Numbered from the stretch's first letter, positions 34,392 through 42,752 are shown. The stretch is 46,584 nucleotides of DNA from Planctomycetota bacterium (GCA_029550925.1 JAKPGL010000016.1:65734-112317); one strand, 5' to 3'. Notes: generated by a model not told the origin, from the sequence alone. Made by a program: numbers and translations.

Positions 34392-35534
34392 CTATTCGGC
34401 CTTGAGCAGGACGATGGTGATGTCGTCGTGCTGGGGACCAGGGGCGATGAATTGGCTGACCTGTTGGTAGAGCCGGTCGATGATCTGCCGGGCGGGCAAT
34501 TGGCGATGCTGGTGGATGAGTTGGAGGACGCGATTGGCGCCGAACCGGCCTAATCGTGGGGATTCCGCTTCGGTCAGCCCGTCGGTGAAAAAGGCGGCGA
34601 TGCTGCCGGGCGATAAGAGAACATCTTCGGTGCAGGGGACGGTTAGTTCTGGCTCGATCCCTAACGGCGGGCTGGTGCTTTCGAGCACCGTGGTGCGCCC
34701 GGCGGCGTCCAGCAGAAAGGCCCGTTGGCCGGCGCTGGCGTATCGGAGTCGGCGGGCCTGCGGATCGAGTCGGACCAAAGTGAGGGTTACGAAGTGGAAT
34801 TCATGGCGTTCGGCGGTCAAGGTGCGATTGGTGCGGGTGAGGATGTCGCCGACATCGGGGGTGATTTGGGCCAGGGTGCGCAAGGAGGCCCGCACCTCGG
34901 CCATGACCAAGGCCGGTCCCATTCCGTGGCCAGAGACATCCCCCAGGACAATTCCCCAACACCCATCCAGCATAGGGATATAGTCGAAGTAGTCTCCGGC
35001 CGTAGCGCTGGCCGGGTATAACGCCCCTGCTAGGTCAAACCCAGGCAGTTTCGGCGCCGTGCTGGGGAAGAGTTTCTGCTGGATTTCGCGGGCGGTGCGG
35101 AATTCTTCGGTTTGGGTTTGGAGTTGTTGCTCGGCCTGGCGCCGGCGGCAGCGTTCCATGGCGTACCGAAGCGATCGGACTAAAAGTTCATCATCCACCT
35201 GACCTTTGACTAAATAGTCTTCCGCCCCAGCTTGCACACAACGAAGCGCCAGCGCTCGGTCGTCCAGACCGGTCAAAATGACGATGGGCAACTGCGGGGC
35301 GTGCGCATGGATTTGTAAAAAGGTCTCTACGCCTTGGCTATCCGGCAACGAGAGGTCCAAGAGGATGACATCGACGTTGCCGACGCTGAGACAACGAAGG
35401 GCGTCGGTCAACATCTCCACATGCATCAGTTCAAACGGACCGTCCCACCGGTCGCCCAGCAGGTTGCGAAGCACCCAGACATCGTCCGGATCGTCTTCTA
35501 CCAGCAGAATTCGGGAGCGAGAGGTTGGGTTCAT
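34392..35534 (-). CDS. Response regulator with PP2C/SpoIIE phosphatase output
   Basis: Protein of 380 aa. Receiver domain at residues 1-130 with acidic pair E13/D14-D15, phosphoacceptor D60 (VILLDLSLPDS), T87-type switch (VILTG) and lysine (YLVKG). A coiled-coil (about 130-155) joins a PP2C-like SpoIIE/RsbU phosphatase with metal ligands in AGDYFDY, LGDVSGHGMGPALVMAE, FFTDGLTEAE and HDDITIVLLK. Such proteins dephosphorylate anti-sigma-factor antagonists. Its ATG overlaps the stop of the upstream regulator gene by four bases (ATGA), so translation is probably coupled. No anti-sigma or antagonist gene is nearby, so the target must be elsewhere. Confidence 0.92.
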   Translation of the reverse strand: MNPTSRSRILLVEDDPDDVWVLRNLLGDRWDGPFELMHVEMLTDALRCLSVGNVDVILLDLSLPDSQGVETFLQIHAHAPQLPIVILTGLDDRALALRCVQAGAEDYLVKGQVDDELLVRSLRYAMERCRRRQAEQQLQTQTEEFRTAREIQQKLFPSTAPKLPGFDLAGALYPASATAGDYFDYIPMLDGCWGIVLGDVSGHGMGPALVMAEVRASLRTLAQITPDVGDILTRTNRTLTAERHEFHFVTLTLVRLDPQARRLRYASAGQRAFLLDAAGRTTVLESTSPPLGIEPELTVPCTEDVLLSPGSIAAFFTDGLTEAESPRLGRFGANRVLQLIHQHRQLPARQIIDRLYQQVSQFIAPGPQHDDITIVLLKAE

Positions 35535-36154
35535 AAGTTTTCTCTGCCAGGCAAACGGACTCGTTCAAACCAATAGGTACATACGTCCCGGATCAGAGTA
35601 AGCCATTCGCGGTAGGTTGCTGGTTTGGACAGAAAGGAAGCGGCGCCCATCTGGTAACATTTCTGCACATCCTCTTCCAACCGGGAAGTGGTCAGGATCA
35701 CCACAGGTAAACCGCGCAAGCGAGGATCGTTTTTGATCCGTCGCAGGGCTTCCCGGCCGTCCAGTTTGGGCATGTTCAGGTCCAGGAGCAGTAAATCCGG
35801 CAGTTGGGGCGGGTTGAGGGCGTATCGGCCCCGCCCCTGCAAGTACTCCAGCAATTCCTCCCCGTCGTGTACGAAGTGGACTTCATGGCCAAGTCGGTTT
35901 TCCTGAATCGCCTCGGCCGCCAACAAACAATCTTCCGGATCGTCGTCGGCCATCAGCACCAGAAAACGTCGGGAGGCTGCCCGGGGATCAGCTTCGTTCG
36001 GTTGCGTCATCAAGAGGCTCTCTTCAGAAACGACCTCCTGTGGGTTGGGTAAGGACTGCGGCCCCCGGCGTTCCACCGCCCCTTCGCCGGGCGTTGACAT
36101 CGTAGGCAAGGCCGACATTTCTTCCGCAACGACGATCACGGATCGACGTTCCAT
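35531..36154 (-). CDS. CheY/Rcp1-like response regulator with N-terminal extension
   Basis: Protein of 207 aa if it starts at ATG 36154, which has AAGGAAGAG directly upstream. Residues about 62-195 form a single receiver domain: FLVLMADDDPEDC, phosphoacceptor D125 (LLLLDLNMPKLDG), VVILTTS and the lysine FLSKPAT. This resembles Rcp1-type regulators partnered with phytochrome-like kinases. The first 60 residues are polar and unstructured; an alternative ATG at 36010 (MTQPNEADPR) would remove most of them. No output domain, so it probably passes phosphate or binds another protein. It lies between the kinase and the receiver-phosphatase genes in one operon. Confidence 0.88.
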   Translation of the reverse strand: MERRSVIVVAEEMSALPTMSTPGEGAVERRGPQSLPNPQEVVSEESLLMTQPNEADPRAASRRFLVLMADDDPEDCLLAAEAIQENRLGHEVHFVHDGEELLEYLQGRGRYALNPPQLPDLLLLDLNMPKLDGREALRRIKNDPRLRGLPVVILTTSRLEEDVQKCYQMGAASFLSKPATYREWLTLIRDVCTYWFERVRLPGRENL

Positions 36155-36228
36155 AAGAACTCTTCCTTTTTTCCGTCATCCAACGCCGCCGTTTCCCTTC
36201 CGAACCCAGAGAACGGAAAGGGGGCTTT

Positions 36229-38301
36229 TTACGGAATTTCTTTTTCTTTCTCCTTCTTTGTCCGATGGAACACCGGCAGCAGGCAGATGAAGGTAGAGCC
36301 TTTTCCCGGGGTGCTTTGGGCGGTGATGCTGCCGCCGTGTCGCTGGACGATCTTTCGGCAAATCGCCAGTCCCACGCCGGTCCCTTCATACACATCCCGG
36401 GGATGCAATCGCTGGAACATATTGAAAATGCGATCCAGATATTTTTCTTCAAATCCAATGCCGTTGTCTTCGACAACGATTCGGCAAAACTCTTCTGTTT
36501 CGGCCGCACTGGCGGATCGCTGAGTTCGGTCCCGCAAATATCGGCCGGATACCCGGACCAGGGGCGGCTCGTCCGGCCGATGGAACTTCAGCGCATTGCC
36601 CAGAAGGTTCTGGAATAGCTGACGCATTTGCAATGGATCGGCGTAGATGGTCGGCAGATGGCCCACTTCCACCCGGCCTTGCACCTTTTCGATCTGAGCC
36701 TCCAGGTCCCGGACCACCTCCTGAACCACTTCCTCCAGGTTGACCCGCACAAACTCCTGGCCCTGGGTGGTTACCCGAGAAAGCGTCAGCAGACCATCGA
36801 TCAGCCGTTGCATCCGCTGGGCGGCGTCTTGCATCCGAGCCAAACATTCCCGCCCTACCTCGTCCAATTGTTGGTCGCACTTCATCTGAAGCCGATCGCC
36901 GAACGTGCGAATTTTTCGCAGCGGCTCCTGCAAGTCGTGCGAGGCAATGTAGGCAAACTGTTCCAGTTCTTTATTGGATCGCTCCAATTCGGCGGCGTAG
37001 CGGGCTTGTTCTTCCTCAGCCTGTTTGCGCTGGCTGATGTCCCGAACGAAAAACGTAAGCACCGGTTCACCGTGCTCCTGGCTCAGGGTCATGGTCATTT
37101 CCGCCGGGAAGAGTTCCCCGTTGGCTCGGCGGGCGGTTACTTCCATCCGTCGGCCCAATTGCGATCCTTCGCCTGACTGCAAGTACCGCTCGATCCGATT
37201 CTGCTGACTGGGGCTATCCGCCGGCGGAAACAATAGCTCCGAGGGCGTCCGACCGATCACTTCCTGCCGGGGATAACCGAACACCTGTTCGGCCGCCCGG
37301 TTGAACTCGGTAATCTGGCCCGCCGCATTGATCGTAATGATCGGGTCCAGCGAGGTCTCCAAAATGGCGTGTTTCCTGGCCTCCACCTCGGCCAACGCCT
37401 CTTCCAGTCGCTCCTGGTCCGAAACCGGTCGATGGACAATCGCCAAACAACTAGTTCGCTCCTGCCCCGGCGATTTCACCAGCCGAAGCAACGTCTCATA
37501 CTCGATCACCTCGTCGTCGCCCAAATGGCGAACATGACTCCGGCCTTTCCATCGGCCCGATTGATTCACCGCCGGCACCGCCACATCCCGCAACTCGGCC
37601 CAGGAGGCTTCCGTATAAAACTGCGAAAGCCGAACTGCACCGGCCGGTTGCTTCTCCTCCAGCCCGAAGGCCCGCCGAGCCGACCGATTGAAATAAAAGG
37701 GCCGACCGTGTAGATCGGCCAAGCAGATGACTGCTTCCTCCTCTTCCACCAGGGAGGCCAGAGCAGCCCAGGTGCGATCCTCGCCGCCAACCTCGCCGGC
37801 CGCAGCTCGGTTGCGATCCCCGATTGTTTCCCCAGGCGCTGGGCGAGAGCGGTCCGCCGCCGATTCCACAACCCCAGCAGACTTTTGCTCCGCTGCGACG
37901 ATTCCCACCGTTTGCCGAGCGTGCTTTACGCCTTCCGCTGCAATCGTTTGACGGACTTCCGCCATCAGGTCGGCTAATTGACTGAGCAACAGGGCCAAGG
38001 TCCGTTTCCGATCGCTTTCCCGGAGGATCACGTTTCGGCAGGCCGCCTCGACCAATCCCAGAGCGGAGAACAATTCGCCGATCGAACCTCCGGCAGAAAG
38101 AGCGGCCTGGGTCCACACGGAGGCCCAATCTTTGACAGGCCTCGGGTCTCCTTGAGCGAAAGCCTTCATGGCCTCCAATACTCGGCCCAGATCAGCCTCT
38201 CCAATAGACCACTGCCGATTGCCCGAAGCCGACAACCGCCGCCGATACACCGCCTGAATTGCTTCCCCCCGGCTTTGTAAAAACTTCCGCAACTGTTGCA
38301 T
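36229..38301 (-). CDS. PAS-domain sensor histidine kinase
   Basis: Protein of 690 aa from ATG 38301 (GGGGG just upstream; a GTG four codons earlier is also in frame). No membrane segment is visible, so it is cytoplasmic. Residues about 1-130 form a helical N-terminal domain; a PAS-like domain (AVICLADLHGRPFYFNRSAR) lies near 170-290 and a clear PAS (ILETSLDPIITINAAGQITEFNRAA would be its start) near 305-420. The HisKA site is FAYIASHDLQEPLRK with H455, followed by an HATPase domain with EDNGIGF, FQRLHPRDVYEGTGVGLAIC and a C-terminal Lys/Glu tail. The phosphoacceptor segment is of the type found in phytochrome-like kinases. First gene of a three-gene signalling operon. Confidence 0.9.
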   Translation of the reverse strand: MQQLRKFLQSRGEAIQAVYRRRLSASGNRQWSIGEADLGRVLEAMKAFAQGDPRPVKDWASVWTQAALSAGGSIGELFSALGLVEAACRNVILRESDRKRTLALLLSQLADLMAEVRQTIAAEGVKHARQTVGIVAAEQKSAGVVESAADRSRPAPGETIGDRNRAAAGEVGGEDRTWAALASLVEEEEAVICLADLHGRPFYFNRSARRAFGLEEKQPAGAVRLSQFYTEASWAELRDVAVPAVNQSGRWKGRSHVRHLGDDEVIEYETLLRLVKSPGQERTSCLAIVHRPVSDQERLEEALAEVEARKHAILETSLDPIITINAAGQITEFNRAAEQVFGYPRQEVIGRTPSELLFPPADSPSQQNRIERYLQSGEGSQLGRRMEVTARRANGELFPAEMTMTLSQEHGEPVLTFFVRDISQRKQAEEEQARYAAELERSNKELEQFAYIASHDLQEPLRKIRTFGDRLQMKCDQQLDEVGRECLARMQDAAQRMQRLIDGLLTLSRVTTQGQEFVRVNLEEVVQEVVRDLEAQIEKVQGRVEVGHLPTIYADPLQMRQLFQNLLGNALKFHRPDEPPLVRVSGRYLRDRTQRSASAAETEEFCRIVVEDNGIGFEEKYLDRIFNMFQRLHPRDVYEGTGVGLAICRKIVQRHGGSITAQSTPGKGSTFICLLPVFHRTKKEKEKEIP

Positions 38302-38619
38302 CGTTACCCCCACAGGCCATATACTCCCACTGCCCCTCCGGTGGGCCAGAAGAGCACAACACCACCTCCTTCCCCTCTCATTATAATCTTCCTTTTTCCT
38401 TTAGCCTATGGTAGGCGCCGTTTTTCAACCCCCGACCCGTGGGCCACTTCTCCAACTCTCCCACCAGGAAAATCTTTGGTCTGGCAGGCAGCCCCCCTAC
38501 CCGACCGCTTGCACCCGCCCGTTCGTTGCACCAAAATGACGTTTAGACGTTCCGATAGGCGGAACCTTTGACCGCTGTGTTGTTTCCCTTTTTTCATCTT
38601 TCCATCGAGGAGATCAACG
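38302..38619. other. Intergenic region between divergent genes
   Basis: About 318 bases between the kinase start and the DUF1080 start. A small inverted repeat GTTCCG-ATAGG-CGGAAC lies at 38549-38565. An AT-rich stretch (38375-38405) could hold a promoter for the kinase operon, but no pair of boxes is convincing. No gene is seen. Confidence 0.4.
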
Positions 38620-39300
38620 ATGCGCATTCTGGGATTGGTCCTTGGACTGATTGGCTGCTGGGTTGAGGCTGAGGTTCGTTTGGCCCAGGCAGAAGACAAC
38701 ACCCCTCCGCCAGGATTTACCGCACTGTTCAACGGCAAAGACTTAACCGGCTGGAAGGGCCTGGTCGGCAATCCGAAAACCCGCGCAGCAATGTCCCCCC
38801 AGCAATTGGCCGAGGCCCAGAAAAAAGCCGACCAGATCATGCGCGCCCATTGGAAGGTGGAAAACGGCGCGTTGGTTTTTGACGGCAAGGGACAAAACCT
38901 CTGCACCGAAAAAGATTACGGCGACTTCGAACTCTACGTGGATTGGAAGATCGCCCCCAAAGGCGATAGCGGCATCTACCTGCGGGGAACGCCCCAGGTG
39001 CAGATTTGGGATAATCCGGTCGGCTCCGGCGGCCTGTACAACAACCAAAAGAACCCCAGCAAACCCTTGAAACATGCGGATCGGCCCGTCGGCCAGTGGA
39101 ACACCTTCTATATCAAAATGGTCGGCGACCGGGTTACCGTCAAACTCAACGGCGAACTGGTGGTCGATGATGTGGTCATGGAAAACTACTGGGAACGGGA
39201 TAAGCCCATTTACCCAACCGGCCCCATCGAACTGCAAAACCACGGCAATACCTTGTGGTTCAAGAACATCTACATCCGGGAACTGCCTAGAAAACAGTAA
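38620..39300 (+). CDS. Secreted DUF1080 / 3-keto-disaccharide hydrolase-like protein
   Basis: Protein of 226 aa. The first 25 residues are a signal peptide (MRILGLVLGLIGCWVEAEV). The mature part is one concanavalin-like domain of the DUF1080 family: GFTALFNGKDLTGWKG at the start, WKVENGALVFDGKG, GDFELYVDWKIAPKGDSGIY, and a C-terminal PIELQNHGNTLWFKNIYIREL. The family is strongly expanded in planctomycetes; characterised members hydrolyse 3-keto-glycosides or bind glycans, so a role in sugar breakdown outside the cytoplasm is likely but not shown. The ribosome-site-to-start string AGGAGATCAACGATG is identical to that of the nucleoside hydrolase at 22580. Confidence 0.88.
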   Translation: MRILGLVLGLIGCWVEAEVRLAQAEDNTPPPGFTALFNGKDLTGWKGLVGNPKTRAAMSPQQLAEAQKKADQIMRAHWKVENGALVFDGKGQNLCTEKDYGDFELYVDWKIAPKGDSGIYLRGTPQVQIWDNPVGSGGLYNNQKNPSKPLKHADRPVGQWNTFYIKMVGDRVTVKLNGELVVDDVVMENYWERDKPIYPTGPIELQNHGNTLWFKNIYIRELPRKQ

Positions 39301-39578
39301 CCGCTCCCAAAACCAGGCCGAAACAAGGAACCCCTGGATAGGGTCAGACGCCCGATGAACCAAGTGGCCCAGTCTGTTCGACGGGTTTAACAGCGCGTTT
39401 TCCCGGCGGAGTGGAGTGGGGGGAACGACACCCCCTATTCGGGTGGACCGATCCGTTCCCCGGGCGTTCAGGATGCCGTGGAAGCGTCGGCTGGAGGCCC
39501 CCTATTCATGGTAGAGGTGAAGATTTTCCGGCACTAGGGCTGAAGAGTCGGGGCGGAAAGGTCGAAAATAAAAAGGAC

Positions 39579-39615
39579 TTGACTTTTTTGGCTATTTGGC
39601 TAAATTTGCAAATAG
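39579..39615 (+). promoter_or_regulatory. arsR promoter with ArsR-type operator O1
   Basis: -35 TTGACT (39579-39584), 16 bases, -10 TAAATT (39601-39606). The operator GGCTATTTGGCTAAATTTGC (39590-39609) continues AAATAG; CTATTTG (39592-39598) and CAAATAG (39609-39615) are a perfect inverted repeat. It covers spacer and -10, as expected for repression, and matches O2 before the permease gene. Confidence 0.7.
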
Positions 39616-39656
39616 AAAAGAACCGAGTCCCTCTCCCCGTCCGAACGAGACCCATC

Positions 39657-40004
39657 ATGAAAAAGACCGAAAGCTTCCTGACTGCCCCTCCGCAGCGGGC
39701 CAAGTATGAAGCCTTGGCCGGGATCCTGAAAGCCCTGGCCCATCCCACCCGGCTTTTTATGGTGGATCAGTTGGCCCGGGGCGGTCCCCGATGTGTGTGT
39801 GAGCTGACCGAAATGGTCGGCGCCGATATTTCGACCGTCTCTCGCCACCTAGCCCTCCTGAAAAAAGAGGGGCTGGTGGCAGCCACCAAGAAAGGAACCA
39901 TGATCTATTACCAACTTCGACTTCCCTGTGTGGTCAACTTTTTGGAGTGTTTGCATTCGGTCCTGAGCAGCAACATTCAGGACCGGTTGAAACTGCTTTC
40001 CTAG
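39657..40004 (+). CDS. arsR: ArsR/SmtB-family metalloid-responsive repressor
   Basis: Protein of 115 aa from ATG 39657; the frame is open for another 82 codons upstream, but those codons overlap the promoter and operator. Winged helix-turn-helix with recognition helix DISTVSRHLALLKKEGLV (58-75) and wing AATKKGTMIYYQL. A CxC pair C46/C48 (RCVCEL) sits at the start of the DNA-binding helices, the usual As(III)/Sb(III) site of ArsR, and C91 and C98 in the last helix may add ligands. Metalloid binding would release it from O1 (self-control) and O2 (permease operon). The co-located ArsF/ArsG-like genes support arsenic over zinc as the signal. Confidence 0.88.
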   Translation: MKKTESFLTAPPQRAKYEALAGILKALAHPTRLFMVDQLARGGPRCVCELTEMVGADISTVSRHLALLKKEGLVAATKKGTMIYYQLRLPCVVNFLECLHSVLSSNIQDRLKLLS

Positions 40005-40130
40005 CAAGGAGGCTTGTCGGGACTGCCGAGATGGCAGACCCTGCTGCGTGCAGGCGGTTCGGGTACCAATGGCCCGGACAACCTGCCTTAGTGGGGGCAG
40101 GACCAGAGATGGTTCCATCCCACGTAACTT

Positions 40131-40262
40131 AGGCTGTCTAGCCTGAGATCATTGAGCTGTCCAGCCTGAGGGAACCTGCCGGGTGCTGAACCGCGGCAGG
40201 TATCCATCCATGCACTTTCAGCCCTTGTCGGCTCAGGAGGCTTCGGCATGGGGCTAGTGCCC
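40131..40262. repeat. Hairpin AGGCT-GTCT-AGCCT plus CCGAAGCCTCCTGAGCC repeat, copy 2
   Basis: AGGCTGTCTAGCCT at 40131-40144 is a perfect hairpin whose context (ACTTAGGCTGTCTAGCCTGAG) equals the inverse of the B unit in the array at 42753-43016, except that the stem pairs are swapped. At 40175-40262, read on the minus strand, come GCCGAAGCCTCCTGAGCC and GTTCAGCACCCGGC, matching 32047-32115. The repeat lies between arsR and the permease promoter; no gene is seen in 40005-40313. Confidence 0.6.
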
Positions 40263-40313
40263 GGAGTATCGGGAGGAGTTTTCGCCGAAAAGATAGGGTT
40301 TTTTTGCGATTGA

Positions 40314-40344
40314 ACTTGCATATTTTGCCAAATAACCATATACT
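40314..40344 (+). promoter_or_regulatory. Permease operon promoter with ArsR-type operator O2
   Basis: -35 TTGCAT (40316-40321), 17 bases, -10 TATACT (40339-40344). The operator at 40314-40337 reads on the minus strand GGTTATTTGGCAAAATATGC plus AAGT, matching O1 in TATTTGGC-AAAT-TGCAA. It overlaps the -35 and spacer. Confidence 0.7.
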
Positions 40345-40370
40345 AACCCTCTATTAAAGGAGTTGCCCCA

Positions 40371-41711
40371 ATGCGGAAAGAATTGACAATTTTCGCCGTG
40401 TTAGTCGGCGTCTTCCTATTCGCCTATCTGGTGAATTTTTCATCGCCTATTGTCCAAAATGCCATCCAAGAAGCCTTCTACATGCTTCAGTGGTATGCCC
40501 GGAACCATACGTTGGCCTGTGTGGTACCCGCTATGTTCATTGCCGGCGCCATTGCCACCTTCCTGTCCAAAGAGGGGGTGCTTCGGCATCTTGGTCCCAG
40601 GGCCAACAAGGTGGAGGCCTATGCGGTGGCCTCAGTGGCCGGCACGGTGTTGGCCGTCTGCTCGTGCAGTGTGCTACCGATGTTTGCCGGTATTTACCGG
40701 ATCGGAGCCGGCCTGGGACCAGCCAGTGCGTTTTTGTATTCAGGTCCGGCGATCAACGTGATGGCCATCTTCCTAACGGCCCGGGTGCTGGGGTTCGATC
40801 TGGGAGCGGCTCGGGTGGTCGGGGCGGTAAGTTTTGCCGTGGTCATCGGTCTGCTGATGGCCGCCTTGTTCCGTAAAGAAGAAGCCGAGCGGGAAAAGGT
40901 TTTCCTGGCCATGCCGGAGCCGCCGCCGTCGCCCCGCAAGGGTTGGCAAACCGCCCTGTTTCTGGCCGTCATGATCGCCTTTTTGGTCTTTAGCGACTGG
41001 TCCAGCCCAAGCCGAACCACTTTGAAAAAGACCGATGGAACCACCCTGGAAGTAGCCGTCCTGCTGGAAACGACCGATATGTACCGGTTCCAATTGGAAG
41101 AGCCGTTCCAAGATCCCAGCAAAGGGATCGACTGGCCGAAGGGCAAAAAGCTCAACGTGTCCAAATCGGAGATTCTGGAGCTTTCGTCGGCCACGCCGCC
41201 TGGTTATGAGTGGGCGCAATGGATTTATGATCACCGATGGTATTTTGCCGCCGTTTGTTTGGTGGCCACCGTGGCGATGGCCTTCGGTTGGTGCGCCCGA
41301 GAAGAATTGACTGAATGGATGAATCAGACCTGGTGGTTTGCCAAGACGATCATTCCGCTGCTTTTCGGCGGCGTGTTGGTAACCGGGTTTGTCGGCGCAT
41401 TGATTCCGGAAGAAGCGGTAGGTCGGCTGGTGGGCGGCAATAGCCTGTGGGCCAATTTTATCGCTTCCTTAGTGGGGGCGATGTGGTATTTTGCCACCCT
41501 GACGGAAATCCCCATTCTGGAAGCCCTGATTGGGCTTGGCATGGGCCGGGGACCGGCGCTGGCATTGCTGTTGGCCGGGCCTGCCTTGTCGTTGCCAAGC
41601 ATTGCCGTCATCTACAGTGTATGGGGATTTCGGAAGACCGCCGTGTTCGTCGGTCTGACGGTCGTCATGAGCACGCTGGTTGGTATGGTGTTTGGTGTCT
41701 TTTTTGGATAA
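40371..41711 (+). CDS. SO_0444/ArsP-type permease
   Basis: Protein of 446 aa with about eight to ten membrane segments. The family signature is CSCSVLPMFAGIYRIGAGLG (C97, C99) followed by ASAFLYSGPAINVMAIFL, typical of the ArsP_1/DUF318 permeases that export metalloids, organoarsenicals or divalent metals. A hydrophilic domain (about 180-280), with a Lys/Asp-rich cytoplasmic or periplasmic segment, splits the two membrane halves. The second half ends with GMGRGPALALLLAGPALSLPS, repeating the first half's pattern. AAAGGAG lies nine bases upstream of the start. The operator O2 upstream ties it to ArsR. The mini-thioredoxin gene follows by 12 bases, a conserved pairing that suggests the permease needs reduced cysteines or an oxyanion carrier. 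Confidence 0.88.
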   Translation: MRKELTIFAVLVGVFLFAYLVNFSSPIVQNAIQEAFYMLQWYARNHTLACVVPAMFIAGAIATFLSKEGVLRHLGPRANKVEAYAVASVAGTVLAVCSCSVLPMFAGIYRIGAGLGPASAFLYSGPAINVMAIFLTARVLGFDLGAARVVGAVSFAVVIGLLMAALFRKEEAEREKVFLAMPEPPPSPRKGWQTALFLAVMIAFLVFSDWSSPSRTTLKKTDGTTLEVAVLLETTDMYRFQLEEPFQDPSKGIDWPKGKKLNVSKSEILELSSATPPGYEWAQWIYDHRWYFAAVCLVATVAMAFGWCAREELTEWMNQTWWFAKTIIPLLFGGVLVTGFVGALIPEEAVGRLVGGNSLWANFIASLVGAMWYFATLTEIPILEALIGLGMGRGPALALLLAGPALSLPSIAVIYSVWGFRKTAVFVGLTVVMSTLVGMVFGVFFG

Positions 41712-41723
41712 GGAGGAGAAAAA

Positions 41724-41957
41724 ATGAAGCTGATTCAGATTTTAGGACCTGGTTGTGTTCGTTGTGAGAAGCTCAAACAAAACGCCGAAGAGGCGGTCAA
41801 GCGGGCAGGCGTCGAAGCCCTTGTGGAAAAAATTACCGATATCAATGTGATCACCGGCTACGGCGTGATGATGACGCCCGCGATTGCCATCGACGGCGAA
41901 GTGAAAGCGGCCGGCAAAGTCCTTTCGCCGGAAGAAATCCAGCAAATGTTGGCCTAA
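41724..41957 (+). CDS. Mini-thioredoxin (TM0996/MTH895 family)
   Basis: Protein of 77 aa, cytoplasmic. The active site GPGCVRCEK (C11, C14) lies at the start of the first helix; a cis-proline loop MTPAIAIDGEV and a final helix (LSPEEIQQML) complete a compact thioredoxin fold. These small redoxins commonly travel with DUF318/ArsP permeases. AAGGAGG lies upstream. It probably reduces a cysteine on the permease or delivers reducing power for arsenate/organoarsenical handling; this is inferred from context. Confidence 0.88.
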   Translation: MKLIQILGPGCVRCEKLKQNAEEAVKRAGVEALVEKITDINVITGYGVMMTPAIAIDGEVKAAGKVLSPEEIQQMLA

Positions 41958-42034
41958 AGGGGGTTTTCAGGGTAAAATCCAACTTCCGGGTCTTTGTGGC
42001 GTCGTACTCCCCTTTTATCATAAGGAGTTTTGCC

Positions 42035-42745
42035 ATGGCGCGATGGGTTTCTCGACGACGGTTTTTGCAGACGACGAGTTTGACGGCGGCGGGCGCTGGG
42101 CTGGCGGGATCGGCGGCAGTAGCGGCCAGCTCGGCCGAAACCGCCCCGGCCGACCAGAAGATCAAAATCATCGGCATTGCCTGTAGTCCGCGCAAAGGGA
42201 AGACCACGGCCCAGGCGGTGCGTGTGGCCCTGGAAGCAGCCAAGGCGGTAGCCCCGGACCGGATCGAGGTGGAACTTATTGAGCTTGCCGATCTGGAGAT
42301 CCCCGGCTACGTGGCCGCCGGCATCCCCCTGAAAGAAGGCCAACGGGACGATTTTCCTCCGCTGGCCGAGAAATTGGCCGACAAGCAGACCGCCGGCATT
42401 ATCGTCGGTTCGCCGGTGTATTTTGGGTGCATGAGTTATCTGTGCAAGGCCTTTTTTGACCGATGCATTGTGCTCCGCAAGCAGTTTGCCTTGTCCGGCA
42501 AGGTGGGCGGCGCAGTGGCGGTGGGAGCGGGCCGAAACGGCGGCCAGGAACTCACCCTGCAAGCCATCCGCACCGTGCTCAGCTCCCATGAAATGGTCCT
42601 CGTCGGCGACGGCAAACCCACGGCCCACTGGGGGGCCACGGTTTGGAACAACGGCAAAGACGACATTACCCAGGACGAAATGGGCATGGCCACGTTGAAA
42701 AACCTCGGTCGCCGGGTGGCCGAGGTCGCACTGGCCTGCCGGTAA
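42035..42745 (+). CDS. Tat-exported NADPH-dependent FMN reductase/flavodoxin-like protein
   Basis: Protein of 236 aa from ATG 42035 (AAGGAG upstream; the frame opens 13 codons earlier without a ribosome site). The N-terminus SRRRFLQTTSLTAAGAGLAG is a twin-arginine signal. The mature part is a flavodoxin-like FMN fold: IIGIACSPRKGKTTAQ (phosphate loop), GIIVGSPVYFGCMSYLCKAFFDR (isoalloxazine loop) and GAVAVGAGRNGGQELTLQAI. Iron-sulfur flavoproteins and NADPH:FMN reductases share this layout. Export folded with FMN suggests electron delivery in the periplasm, and in this cluster the likely acceptors are the ArsF-like proteins or an aromatic nitro or arsenical compound. A tandem-repeat array separates it from the next gene. 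Confidence 0.85.
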   Translation: MARWVSRRRFLQTTSLTAAGAGLAGSAAVAASSAETAPADQKIKIIGIACSPRKGKTTAQAVRVALEAAKAVAPDRIEVELIELADLEIPGYVAAGIPLKEGQRDDFPPLAEKLADKQTAGIIVGSPVYFGCMSYLCKAFFDRCIVLRKQFALSGKVGGAVAVGAGRNGGQELTLQAIRTVLSSHEMVLVGDGKPTAHWGATVWNNGKDDITQDEMGMATLKNLGRRVAEVALACR

Positions 42746-42752
42746 GATGTTT

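Noticed and set aside
39411-39656. N-terminal extension of ArsR (82 codons)
   Set aside because: The extension overlaps the promoter and operator; ArsR proteins begin close to the start at 39657.
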